Source: Grimontia indica (GTDB lineage: Bacteria; Pseudomonadota; Gammaproteobacteria; Enterobacterales; Vibrionaceae). From it: DNA of 64,000 nt. The position numbers and the translations under genes are program-made. The notes beneath the pieces were generated by a model. It ran no database searches, was not told where the DNA came from, and saw nothing but the letters and a program-made list of their open reading frames with translations. Below are positions 1 through 8,728 of this stretch, one piece after another. How positions within the stretch are numbered: position 1 is the stretch's first letter; each line of letters begins with the position of its first letter. The stretch is taken from assembly GCF_000333895.2 (NCBI RefSeq), contig NZ_ANFM02000017.1, forward strand, positions 46,032 to 110,031, in the 5' to 3' direction.

Positions 1-811
1 AGTTAAAGACAATGACCATATAGAAATCACCACCAACATTCTTGGTTTGTATGGTATCGCCTCACCGTTGCCAACCTTCTATACAGAAGAGCTTCTAGCG
101 GAATTCAGAAATGATGAAACAGTACAACGTGATTTTCTGGATCTCTTGGTGGAACCTGTTTATGAGCAGTACTTTCAGGCATGGGAGAAGTACCGGCTCA
201 TATCCTGGCTTGTTGAGCGAAATGATCAAGCAAAAACGAGCCATCTGTTTTCGTTTTTAGGTCAGTGCATTCCGGCAACCAGTGCCCAAGATGAATTCGA
301 CGCCTTCGAACTCCTCCCCTATGCAGGACTATTCACACAGACAAGGCGATCGGCATACGGGCTAAAGTCAGTGGTTCAAGAACTGGTTGGAAACGATGCG
401 TCAGTTTCAATATATCAATGGTACCCCAAATGGGTAGATGTCCCTTCAAGCCAGTTGTGCCTGCTAGGTCAACAGAACACCCACCTAAATGGAGAATGCT
501 ATTTGGGTGAACAGCTACTTGACTGTGCCAACAATATCCAAATACGAATAACAACCCATGACTACACACTTTTTCTCGGATTAATGCCTGATGGCAATAA
601 GCATAGAAAGCTACTCAGAACATTAAAGAAATATATACAAGAAGGGCTGGACGTTAATTTAGACCTTAGGTACGAGCGTTTGGAAGGTACCCAATCCTAC
701 TTAGGTGACGATAATTCAGCGCTGCTTGGACTGAATTCCTCGTTAGGAAACGGATTATTTAAATTGAACTTCCAGCTGGATTATTTTTCTGTCGACGGAA
801 CGAGTAATTGA
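1..811 (+). CDS. tssG: Type VI secretion baseplate protein TssG, 5'-truncated by the window edge
   Basis: The reading frame is open from base 2 (V-K-D-N-D-H-I-E-I...) into the stop at 811, so the N-terminal part lies left of the window; the ATG at 47 is internal. About 269 residues are visible of a family usually near 330. The visible part starts just before the family signature GLYG-x-x-SPLPTFYTEELL. TssG (ImpH/VasB) forms the baseplate wedge with TssF, TssE and TssK that docks on the membrane complex and primes the sheath and tube. It is followed 84 bp later by vgrG on the same strand, as in many Vibrio T6SS clusters, which fits a T6SS operon running in from the left. Confidence is high for family, low for the true start. 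Confidence 0.9.
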   Translation, partial: VKDNDHIEITTNILGLYGIASPLPTFYTEELLAEFRNDETVQRDFLDLLVEPVYEQYFQAWEKYRLISWLVERNDQAKTSHLFSFLGQCIPATSAQDEFDAFELLPYAGLFTQTRRSAYGLKSVVQELVGNDASVSIYQWYPKWVDVPSSQLCLLGQQNTHLNGECYLGEQLLDCANNIQIRITTHDYTLFLGLMPDGNKHRKLLRTLKKYIQEGLDVNLDLRYERLEGTQSYLGDDNSALLGLNSSLGNGLFKLNFQLDYFSVDGTSN

Positions 812-895
812 TTTCCAAAACAGATAAATAGAATCAAATAAACCCACATTATCAGCACTAAAGATGATAGGTAAACACTCCAGAGATAGGGATTT

Positions 896-2452
896 ATGAT
901 GGACTTTGAATTCACTTCCACAAACTGGCAAGGCAGTCCGCTAAACGTCATTGAAGTCGATGGCAAAGAGGCTATCTCACAACCCTACTGTTTTGACATC
1001 ACCCTAAGCTGTCCCGAACCGATTGATCCAGATGTATTTCTCGGACAAGGAGGTCAGTTTTTGATGCGTAATGGCGTCGATGAACCCCAGACATATCACG
1101 GTATTATCTCCGAAACCCGACTGTTGGCAAAAACGCATGGCCAGTGGCGTATACAAGTCACTTTAGTACCTCGTTTATGGGCATTGGGACTGGGTACGCA
1201 AAGCCAGATTTTCTTAGATAAAAACGTTCCGGAGATCATTACTCATGTGTTAACCGACATAGAGTCCAACGGGATAACCTTGACCATTGATGTCTCACTC
1301 ACTAAAGAATATCCGCAACATGAATACGTCTGCCAATTCAATGAATCCGCATTGGACTTTGTTTCACGTCTTATGGAAAAAACGGGCATCTACTACTTTT
1401 TCGACCAAAAAAATGGGACGGATTGTCTGTGTATCAGAGATTTAAGTCTCATCCACGAGAGTAAAAACGAAGCACAGCTTACTTATGCGTCAATATCCGG
1501 TTTAGATTCCATTGAAGACGAACAGGAAGCTTCTAGCAATAAGCCTCAATTGATACATACTTTCACCGAACATTTGCAGCACCGTACAGTTGATGTCCAC
1601 CTAAGAGCTTTTGATGAACAAAAGCCTGATGTTCAAAGTGAAGTTATCCATCCCGTCGCAGATAAAGGCTTTGGCAAAACCTACGTTTACAGCACCCAGT
1701 TTAAACGGAGCGAAGATGTGGACCATCTTGCAGAAATCTGTGCACGTCAACTCGCTTGCCAGTTAAAACAGTATGTCGGTAAAAGTCGCGCAATCTGGGT
1801 AGAGTCAGGCTATACCTTCGCCTTAAAAGACCATTTCCTTGGCCGTTTAAATCAATCGTATCTGATCACAGAAGTTCGTCACACAGCAAAACAATCCACA
1901 TTTCTTACGCACGGCATCAGTAAGAATGAAAACGTTGACACGATTAACTACACCAACCAATTCACTTGTGTTCCAGCCTCCGTACACTATTACAGCCAGC
2001 CCAACACACCGACTCCCCAAATCACTGGTGTGCTCAGCGCAGTGATAGACGGAATAGGAAATGGGGACAGTGCCCTGCTCGACGAACAAGGTCGCTACAA
2101 AGTTATCATGCCTTTTGATCTGGCATCAGATAGCAAAGAAGACGGTAAAGCATCCCATTGGATTCGACTCGCTCAACCTTATGGCGGAAATGCCCAAGGT
2201 TTCCACTTTCCATTGCTCAAAGGCACAGAGGTACTCCTCACTTTTGAAGAAGGCAACCCTGACCTGCCCGTCATACAAAGCACGATCCCAAATGCCAAAA
2301 ACCAAAACATCGTGAATGACCAAACGCCATACAGAAATACGCTCAAAACAGTGTCAGGAGCGGAAATCGTCATGGATGACACCCCAGGTAACCAACATAT
2401 TTGCCTCAGAATAGGCGGCGTTTCCATAGAAATGGGCGACATAGACTTATAA
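896..2452 (+). CDS. vgrG: Type VI secretion spike protein VgrG (TssI)
   Basis: A 518-residue VgrG of the short kind, without a C-terminal effector extension. The N-terminal gp27-like region (about residues 1-370) begins FEFTSTNWQGSPLNVIEVDG and carries the typical SRLMEKTGIYYFF segment. The gp5-like OB domain follows at about residue 390 (LLDEQGRYKVIMPFD, then SHWIRLAQPYGG). A short piece of beta-helix ends at IEMGDIDL. Trimers of VgrG cap the Hcp tube and are capped by a PAAR protein. The start has two adjacent ATGs (896 and 899); either fits the weak AGGGA upstream. The short C terminus suggests that cargo is loaded through the DUF2169/DUF3540/DUF4150 proteins encoded next, rather than fused to VgrG. 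Confidence 0.93.
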   Translation: MMDFEFTSTNWQGSPLNVIEVDGKEAISQPYCFDITLSCPEPIDPDVFLGQGGQFLMRNGVDEPQTYHGIISETRLLAKTHGQWRIQVTLVPRLWALGLGTQSQIFLDKNVPEIITHVLTDIESNGITLTIDVSLTKEYPQHEYVCQFNESALDFVSRLMEKTGIYYFFDQKNGTDCLCIRDLSLIHESKNEAQLTYASISGLDSIEDEQEASSNKPQLIHTFTEHLQHRTVDVHLRAFDEQKPDVQSEVIHPVADKGFGKTYVYSTQFKRSEDVDHLAEICARQLACQLKQYVGKSRAIWVESGYTFALKDHFLGRLNQSYLITEVRHTAKQSTFLTHGISKNENVDTINYTNQFTCVPASVHYYSQPNTPTPQITGVLSAVIDGIGNGDSALLDEQGRYKVIMPFDLASDSKEDGKASHWIRLAQPYGGNAQGFHFPLLKGTEVLLTFEEGNPDLPVIQSTIPNAKNQNIVNDQTPYRNTLKTVSGAEIVMDDTPGNQHICLRIGGVSIEMGDIDL

Positions 2453-2486
2453 GCATAGATGTCTGATTAATCGGGATTAATGAAAA

Positions 2487-5400
2487 ATGAGAATTATAAA
2501 AGACCTTAATCAAGGCATATTAACCGCCCCGTTTTCACTGGCTGGTAAGCAATATTTTACTGTCACAACAACAGTGGCTTTCACGCTTGGTCAACAAAAC
2601 ACACTCAAAGATGAACAAGAGATGTGGAATCTACTGGCTGAAGAGCTGGGAGAAGAGATCCTGGATACAGGCATGCCGAAAACAAACGGTGAATGGTTGG
2701 TCAAAGGAAAAGCACATTGCTACGAGTCGCCCAAAGAGCATACAAGGGTCAAATCAGGGCTCGCAGGGAACAGTAAAACCCTTGAAGTCCATGGCCCGAG
2801 GCACTGGCAGAAAGACGAAGCGACCTCTGCGTCACCATTTCGCACAGTGGCTATCGATTGGGCGAACGCCTACGGACACGAAAAGTGCGCCGAGAATCCC
2901 AGTGGAAATGTGTTCCAGCAACCTGCCATGGTGAACTATCCAGGCCATACCCAACTGCATAGAGACCATGAAATAGAACCCGCGAGTTTCTTACCTTTGT
3001 ATGCCCATCATCCGCGTCGCTACAAACAACTGGGAACTTACGATAAAGATTGGTTTGCTGATCATTGGCCAGGCTACCCACAGGATTTTGATCTCAACTA
3101 CTTTAATGTCGCCCCCACTGACCAACAGCTTTCGGGATGGGTGCCTGAAGGTGCAGAGTTCCAGTTGGTTAATCTCCACCCCACTCAGCCGGTCTTTACC
3201 GGGCGCATACCCACTCATACGCCAAGAGCATTTGCGCTTCATGAAACAGAAGACAGCACGCTGTTTTCAGAAATCACATTGAACCGCGATACGGTTTGGT
3301 TCTTTCCCAGTGTCGAGCTTGGCGTAGTCATTTACCACGGGGTAATTGAAATTACAGATGATGAGGCTCTGGACGTAAAAACGGTAGTGCTGGGCTTGGA
3401 GCCACCGGGCACCGAGCTTTTGCCTATCGAACATTACCTTGCCGAAGCAAACAGCACGCCTGCTGAGCAGGCAGCAAAAATGGCTGGCATTGATCCTTCG
3501 GACAATGAAGCCGCTGCTCAGGAAGCGTCTCTCAAAGAACTCGCTATTCAACGGGAGAGAGAAAAAGCCAATGCAGACAATGCGAGGCAACGTCATTTTG
3601 AAATCGCCCAGCTAAGAGGACTGGTACCCACCCTTACCGTTGGAATAGCAGACTACGGATCCTTTATGACAGATATGCTCGAAGGATTTGGCGAAGACAC
3701 CAGTGAATTCTTGGAAGGGTTAGAAAAGCAACAAAAACAGCTCAGCGAATTCAAACAATCAAGCCTCAAGACATTAGACAAACAATATGAAAGATTGAGC
3801 AAAGAAGCGGCTGGTAATTCTCAACAGACAAACGGTCAGGCAACGTTAGATGCACAACAGAAATTACAAGCTGCAAAAGAAAAAATAAACAACGTCGGCA
3901 GAGACCCGGAAGACTGGAACCTGCGTGCCAGCAGTCTGCTGGCACTGGCGGAATTAAACGTCTCAAAACACTGGGAGGAATATCAGGCAAACGGTCTGAG
4001 ATCAGTGAGTGCTGCGCGTTACATGCTGGGCTATATAGACAAACCTTACCCCTTTGTAGCAAAAGAATGGGGCCTTGAAGCACCAGAAAGCTTAGATATT
4101 GGCCCGGGATGGCTACTACCCACATATCAGGGCGACGAATTTGTATCTATCACTGTCAGACCAAACCACCTGAGCGACCCCAATGGGGAGTATCAAGTTC
4201 CCGGCGGCCAAACTGTCAATTGGCGCTCGGGACCAGAAGGAAAAAACATCCTCATAGCAGATGAATTGTTTCTGGGTTGGCAAATCGCGCAGGACATTGA
4301 CGACTCCATCATGGTGATCGTCGCCGAAGATGCCACATTCATTCAAGCTGATGAATTAGCGCACGCAGAAAGCATTCTGATCCCCGTTGCGGCTGGCAAC
4401 AATAGCGACCAGAGTTTACTCGAACCTTGGCAAGCCCTGCATCCCAATGTCATCGCTTGGCAGTTACCGCAAGATTGTGAATGTTTGGATGACCTGATAG
4501 CAGACGGACACGAACCACGCGAATGGTTGCAACCTTATGTGTCTAATGAAGCCCTTGAACCGCCCTCAATAGAAGAGCTCATCCAAGCAACATACGACAA
4601 ACACACCGAAGGAAAACCGCCTGAGCAATTTATGCAGGAGCAGGCAGAAAAGCACCTTGCTCAAACAGAAGAAACCTTATTAAAGCAAGGTCGCTTTCTA
4701 GAAGATAAAGCCCCCATTTATGCTGCAATAGAAAAGGCGAGGGCACAAATAAATGCGCCTGCCACCCCCATGACATATCAGGATATGAGAGATGCGCTGA
4801 ACAATCAGCCAAGCCCTGACACCTTGCTGCCAAAGATGAAATCGATGAAAGATGTCCCTTTAGAAGACATCGAATTAAAACTGGCTGAAGCCAAGAAAAA
4901 ACAGGCAGCATTTAACGAAGAAATGAATCAGTTAATCGATGATGCTGAGCAAGCTGAGAAAAATGTTCAAGCGCTGGAAGAACAAGCGAAAGCCACTAAA
5001 CAACAAAAAGGTATAGCCAATCAAAAGCTGACACGCGAAGAATTGGAACAAGCCTATGCCAACGGTGAATCACTGCAGTCACTCGATTTAACAGAATTAG
5101 ACTTAACCAATATTCAATTGTCAGGCGCAGATCTATCGAATGCTTTAATGATGGGGACAGACTTTACCGGTAGCGATCTCACCAATACCACAATGCGGGA
5201 AGTGCAAGCAGAGAAAGCCAAATTCGATCATTGCATGATGGAAGAAAGCGACTTTACCAGAGCATTAATACAAGAAGCATCATTTATTGAAGCTCAGTGT
5301 GCAAAGAGTGATTTTAGCGAATCTAATTTGACACAGGCCAACTTAACCGCTGCAGATCTCACACACGCAAAATTTAATATGTCGCAAATGGATAAAGCTA

Positions 5401-5996
5401 ATCTCTCTCAATCGTGTTTAATCAATGCTGACTTTTCTTCTGTTATGGCTTTTGAAGCTAATTTTGATAACGCAATGATGAAAGGAAGCATATTTAATCG
5501 CTCTATCTTTAATGAAGCCAGCTTCAACAATACGAACCTTAGTGAATCGCAAGGTGAGCGATGCTGTATGTGGGGAATAAAAGGGGAAGCACTGTGTATG
5601 GATAATTCAGAAATATCCCATTTAGCATTAAGCGAAGCAGAATTAGACAATGCAAGCTTTATGCATGCAAAGTTGGACAGCCTCAGTATTATAGAAGCAG
5701 ATATTAAGAACACTAACTTCCATGGGGCCGAACTCAATCACGCATATATTAACGAAAGTAAACTCACTTATAACAGCTTCAACAATGTTCAATTAAAGCA
5801 AGGGCAAGTTAGAAGAACTGATATGGAAGGCTGTAGTTTCATCAGTACCAATCTCATGCAATCTTCCCTTATCAAATCAAGTTTTTTAGGTGCTAACTTC
5901 CAAAGAGCCTGTTTATTTAACGCAGACATAAGAAAGATAAAAATCAATAAAGACGCTTTTCGTACTAGCAATATAAAGCGCACTTTACTTGGATAA
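2487..5996 (+). CDS. DUF2169 domain protein with C-terminal pentapeptide repeats (T6SS adaptor or cargo)
   Basis: 1169 residues. The first ~290 residues match the DUF2169 family (start MRIIKDLNQGILTAPF, then WLVKGKAHCYES and the HGPRHWQ segment), found beside VgrG and PAAR proteins and thought to act as T6SS adaptor/chaperone. A charged coiled-coil stretch follows (about 350-470), then a globular middle domain of unknown function (about 475-700), a second charged helical region (about 710-845), and from about 847 to the end a run of pentapeptide repeats with A(D/N)L-x-x and (S/T)F-x-x-x units, which fold as a right-handed quadrilateral beta-helix. No signal peptide is visible. It lies 34 bp after vgrG and 24 bp before another pentapeptide gene. 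Whether it delivers cargo or is cargo cannot be decided from sequence. Confidence 0.85.
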   Translation: MRIIKDLNQGILTAPFSLAGKQYFTVTTTVAFTLGQQNTLKDEQEMWNLLAEELGEEILDTGMPKTNGEWLVKGKAHCYESPKEHTRVKSGLAGNSKTLEVHGPRHWQKDEATSASPFRTVAIDWANAYGHEKCAENPSGNVFQQPAMVNYPGHTQLHRDHEIEPASFLPLYAHHPRRYKQLGTYDKDWFADHWPGYPQDFDLNYFNVAPTDQQLSGWVPEGAEFQLVNLHPTQPVFTGRIPTHTPRAFALHETEDSTLFSEITLNRDTVWFFPSVELGVVIYHGVIEITDDEALDVKTVVLGLEPPGTELLPIEHYLAEANSTPAEQAAKMAGIDPSDNEAAAQEASLKELAIQREREKANADNARQRHFEIAQLRGLVPTLTVGIADYGSFMTDMLEGFGEDTSEFLEGLEKQQKQLSEFKQSSLKTLDKQYERLSKEAAGNSQQTNGQATLDAQQKLQAAKEKINNVGRDPEDWNLRASSLLALAELNVSKHWEEYQANGLRSVSAARYMLGYIDKPYPFVAKEWGLEAPESLDIGPGWLLPTYQGDEFVSITVRPNHLSDPNGEYQVPGGQTVNWRSGPEGKNILIADELFLGWQIAQDIDDSIMVIVAEDATFIQADELAHAESILIPVAAGNNSDQSLLEPWQALHPNVIAWQLPQDCECLDDLIADGHEPREWLQPYVSNEALEPPSIEELIQATYDKHTEGKPPEQFMQEQAEKHLAQTEETLLKQGRFLEDKAPIYAAIEKARAQINAPATPMTYQDMRDALNNQPSPDTLLPKMKSMKDVPLEDIELKLAEAKKKQAAFNEEMNQLIDDAEQAEKNVQALEEQAKATKQQKGIANQKLTREELEQAYANGESLQSLDLTELDLTNIQLSGADLSNALMMGTDFTGSDLTNTTMREVQAEKAKFDHCMMEESDFTRALIQEASFIEAQCAKSDFSESNLTQANLTAADLTHAKFNMSQMDKANLSQSCLINADFSSVMAFEANFDNAMMKGSIFNRSIFNEASFNNTNLSESQGERCCMWGIKGEALCMDNSEISHLALSEAELDNASFMHAKLDSLSIIEADIKNTNFHGAELNHAYINESKLTYNSFNNVQLKQGQVRRTDMEGCSFISTNLMQSSLIKSSFLGANFQRACLFNADIRKIKINKDAFRTSNIKRTLLG

Positions 5997-6020
5997 TGGT
6001 ATTACTCGAGGTTATCAATA

Positions 6021-7067
6021 ATGAAAAGGATCGATTTTTTGAGTCTGATAGATAAGTCAGAGCATATCAGTAATGTAGAGTTAAAGCATACAGATCTATC
6101 TGATATAGACCTATCCGGAAAGACTTTTGAGGGATGTGATTTTTCTTCAAACAAATTTCATCAATCTGATTTGTCAAACACAACATTCATTAATTGTGTT
6201 CTCAATAAGACAAACTTCAGCTTTTCTAAGATAAAAAATACTAAGTTTGAACGATGTTTAATGATATCGAGTACCTTAAGAAAAATTGAGGCTGAATTTG
6301 TCTCATTTAAACATAATCAAATGAACTTCTGTACTATATCAGACAGCACATTTGAGCACTCTTCTATTGAAGCCTGCTGCCTCTACCACACCCGCTGGTA
6401 CAGTAACTCCATTAACATAATGATGATGACTGACTGTAAAATATCAGAATCAGTTTTTAATCGAGTAAAGTTAAAATCCCTCATCTTTTCTGAAGGTAAA
6501 ATCAATGACGTTAGTTTTATTAAATGTCGATTTCAGAAGTGCCACATGGATGACCAAGACCTGACAAAAATAGTATTAAAAGACACCAGTTTCTTTGCTT
6601 GTCAAATTAATAACTGTGATATGACAAATTTAGATTTAAAAAATAGCAGCATGGCACATTGTTATTTTAACCATTCAAAGCTTTCACAGACCGACTGGTC
6701 TTATTCCATGTTAAAAAGCTGTGCATTTCAAAATGCACAACTCAATTTTTCCTCTTTTAAGAATACCTCCTTATTAGGCTGTATCTTTGATAGTGCCGAA
6801 ATGACTGGCGCTAATTTTACCGAAGCTGATATGCAAAAATGCATTATGACAACCGTAATGGGTTCAGCATCAAGCTTTTACAAAGCCAATATGCCTTATT
6901 GCGACTTTTCATATGCTGATTTTAGTCTCGCCAACTTCACAAAAAGCAATCTCAAATATACAAAATTTCATCGAACAAAATTAGAACACACCGATTTTTC
7001 AGGTGCAGACAAACGTGGGTCAATAGGGACTGATACCGATCTGTTAGAAGCAGAAAATTGGAAATAG
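6021..7067 (+). CDS. Pentapeptide-repeat protein of the T6SS spike module
   Basis: 348 residues, almost entirely degenerate pentapeptide repeats (for example TDLSDIDLSG, CDFSSNKFHQSDLSN, ANFTEADMQK, FSYADFSLANFTKSNLKYTKF). It has no signal peptide or membrane segment. It follows the DUF2169-pentapeptide gene by 24 bp and its repeats resemble that protein's C terminus, so it may be a split or duplicated partner that stacks end to end with it. The gene is visibly richer in A+T than the flanking tss genes. Pentapeptide proteins beside VgrG recur in T6SS clusters, but a defined biochemical role is not known to me. It ends shortly before the DUF3540 gene and is presumably cotranscribed. Confidence 0.8.
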   Translation: MKRIDFLSLIDKSEHISNVELKHTDLSDIDLSGKTFEGCDFSSNKFHQSDLSNTTFINCVLNKTNFSFSKIKNTKFERCLMISSTLRKIEAEFVSFKHNQMNFCTISDSTFEHSSIEACCLYHTRWYSNSINIMMMTDCKISESVFNRVKLKSLIFSEGKINDVSFIKCRFQKCHMDDQDLTKIVLKDTSFFACQINNCDMTNLDLKNSSMAHCYFNHSKLSQTDWSYSMLKSCAFQNAQLNFSSFKNTSLLGCIFDSAEMTGANFTEADMQKCIMTTVMGSASSFYKANMPYCDFSYADFSLANFTKSNLKYTKFHRTKLEHTDFSGADKRGSIGTDTDLLEAENWK

Positions 7068-7082
7068 AGAGGGAGAATAATC

Positions 7083-7733
7083 ATGGTCGTCTCACCATTA
7101 AAAACGACAGCTCATCAACGGGAAGGCGGGCTGGCCAGCGGTATTGTCAATACTGTCTGCGACGGTGCTTTTACTGTCACTGTTAATCACTGCCGCTTTT
7201 CTTCGAACAAGGCAGCCGGATGCCTGTTGGTGCCTGAGGCCGGCGACACCGTTTTACTTGCCATATTAGGTGGAAAGTTCTGGATTCTTGATGTTCTTGA
7301 AAAATCAAATATCGAGACAGCCAACATCAGCTTCCCTGGCTCTTTAAATTTGCATACTGGACAAAAGCTAACGCTATCAAGCCTCGCTGGGTTGACGTTA
7401 CAAACCCCGGCGAAAGCCGCGCTTGTCGCGAGTGAAATGAACGTAAAAACCCAATCTACTCATGTACAAACTAGCCAGGTCAAGCTCACTGCAGAAAAGG
7501 CTGATGTTGCCCTGACAATCCTCCACCAAGTGATCGAACGGGCGGAAACATATACGGAATGGCTCATCAGCAAACTGGGGCGATGTATCCGCACTGTCCG
7601 TGAACATGATGAGCAACGCAGTGGCAGCTACACGCAGAGGGTAGAAGGATCCCATGTCGTGGAATCAGAAAACAGCGTACATATCGCACGTAAACACATG
7701 GCAATGGATGCCAAGAAAATTCATTTGGGATAG
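7083..7733 (+). CDS. DUF3540 domain protein, T6SS-associated
   Basis: 216 residues matching DUF3540: an N-terminal OB-like beta domain (about 15-75, AGCLLVPEAGDTVLLAIL..FWILDVLE), then a repetitive beta-rich stalk (about 85-150) and a C-terminal helix-strand part ending MDAKKIHLG. The domain order mimics the gp5 OB plus needle part of VgrG, so the protein may serve as an alternative needle or as a loading platform; this is inference. It always travels with DUF2169, DUF4150 and pentapeptide proteins, as here: 15 bp after the pentapeptide gene and 9 bp before the PAAR-like gene. The start ATG at 7083 is preceded by GGGAGAATAATC, a good ribosome binding site. Confidence 0.82.
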   Translation: MVVSPLKTTAHQREGGLASGIVNTVCDGAFTVTVNHCRFSSNKAAGCLLVPEAGDTVLLAILGGKFWILDVLEKSNIETANISFPGSLNLHTGQKLTLSSLAGLTLQTPAKAALVASEMNVKTQSTHVQTSQVKLTAEKADVALTILHQVIERAETYTEWLISKLGRCIRTVREHDEQRSGSYTQRVEGSHVVESENSVHIARKHMAMDAKKIHLG

Positions 7734-7742
7734 GAGAACAAC

Positions 7743-8144
7743 ATGTGCATGGCTAACAACGCGGTTTCAGGCAGTTCCATGGCGCCGGCAGACGTATGTA
7801 AAACGCCACCGATTGGCATACCAGCCCCTTTCCCCAACACGATGAACAGATCCATGACTAACCCTTCAACCGCCAATACCAAGGTGATCATCGAGAGCGG
7901 TCCTGCCGCTACAACGAACACCATAGTATTGCTAAGTAGTGGCGATGAAGCTGGTGTGATGGGCGGTGTCGCCTCCTCTATGATTATTGGCCCATGCCGG
8001 AATTCCACAGGCAGTGCATGTGTGATCCATGCTGGTATGCCAGCGACAACCTTAATTCACCCTTCTATGCACAATGGCATGTCGCCTAATACGGTTGGAA
8101 ACGGCGTCGCGCCTTCACAAACCAAAGTCTCGATAATGAGGTAA
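7743..8144 (+). CDS. PAAR-like protein (DUF4150), T6SS spike tip
   Basis: 133 residues of the DUF4150 (PAAR-like) family. It opens with MCMANNAVSGSSMAPADVCKT, followed by P-x-G-x-P-A-PFPN, and has the conserved GDEAGVMGG segment and cysteine/histidine pairs that could hold a metal at the tip (C31-like PCRNSTGSACV). PAAR proteins sharpen the VgrG trimer and attach effectors. No effector domain is fused here, so cargo must be a separate protein. It starts 9 bp after the DUF3540 gene with an AGGAGA ribosome binding site, and tssJ starts 5 bp after its stop, so it belongs to the same transcript. Confidence 0.85.
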   Translation: MCMANNAVSGSSMAPADVCKTPPIGIPAPFPNTMNRSMTNPSTANTKVIIESGPAATTNTIVLLSSGDEAGVMGGVASSMIIGPCRNSTGSACVIHAGMPATTLIHPSMHNGMSPNTVGNGVAPSQTKVSIMR

Positions 8145-8149
8145 CCGTC

Positions 8150-8716
8150 ATGAAGTACACACTCCTTGCCATGTTGTTATTCGGCCTCACGGCCTGTTCC
8201 AGTTCGGACGAGCTGGCCGAAGAGCTGCCGCCCTCTGCGGAACATCCCAACCAAATGGTGTGGACTAAGCAAAAATCTGCCGTGAGCTACCACATACAAG
8301 CTGATGAACGACTCAATGTGAAAAACGACGCACCAACCAGTCTGATGTTGTGTGTCTACCAACTGACTGACAGCGCTGAGTTCGTGCAATTCAGCCAAAG
8401 TGAGCAAGGAGTGAGGCAGTTGCTGGAATGTGAACGCTTTGGCCCTTCCGTGGCATTTTATCAGCGGCTCTATCTTCAACCGGGGCTAACTCTTTCTGAT
8501 GTGATGGATAGACATGAAGGCGTCAGATTCCTCGCCGTAGTAGCGGGATATTGGAATTTGGACACCAAAAATGTCACCCAGCTTTATGCATTCCCAACCG
8601 ATTACACCACCACGGGCAGTTTATTGTGGGAAACGGACCATTACCGTCCCGGTAAATTGGCTGTGCGGCTAAAAGCGGGTGAACAGTCCCTCTGGTCTGA
8701 AACAGAAACGGAATAA
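8150..8716 (+). CDS. tssJ: Type VI secretion outer-membrane lipoprotein TssJ
   Basis: 188 residues with a lipoprotein signal peptide: MKYTLLAMLLFGLTAC, lipobox LTAC with the acylated cysteine at residue 16, followed by Ser-Ser-Ser. The mature part has the beta-sandwich pattern of TssJ/VasD (SYHIQADERLNVKNDAPTSL, then LCVYQLTDSAEF, and the late GKLAVRLKAGEQ strand). TssJ anchors the TssL-TssM complex to the outer membrane. The order tssJ-tssK-tssL-tssM with 5-23 bp gaps is the classic membrane-complex operon. Confidence 0.92.
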   Translation: MKYTLLAMLLFGLTACSSSDELAEELPPSAEHPNQMVWTKQKSAVSYHIQADERLNVKNDAPTSLMLCVYQLTDSAEFVQFSQSEQGVRQLLECERFGPSVAFYQRLYLQPGLTLSDVMDRHEGVRFLAVVAGYWNLDTKNVTQLYAFPTDYTTTGSLLWETDHYRPGKLAVRLKAGEQSLWSETETE

Positions 8717-8728
8717 GGTAAGCAGGAC

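Noticed and set aside
781..966. Short minus-strand frame over the tssG-vgrG gap
   Set aside because: No ribosome binding site or domain; overlaps vgrG start.
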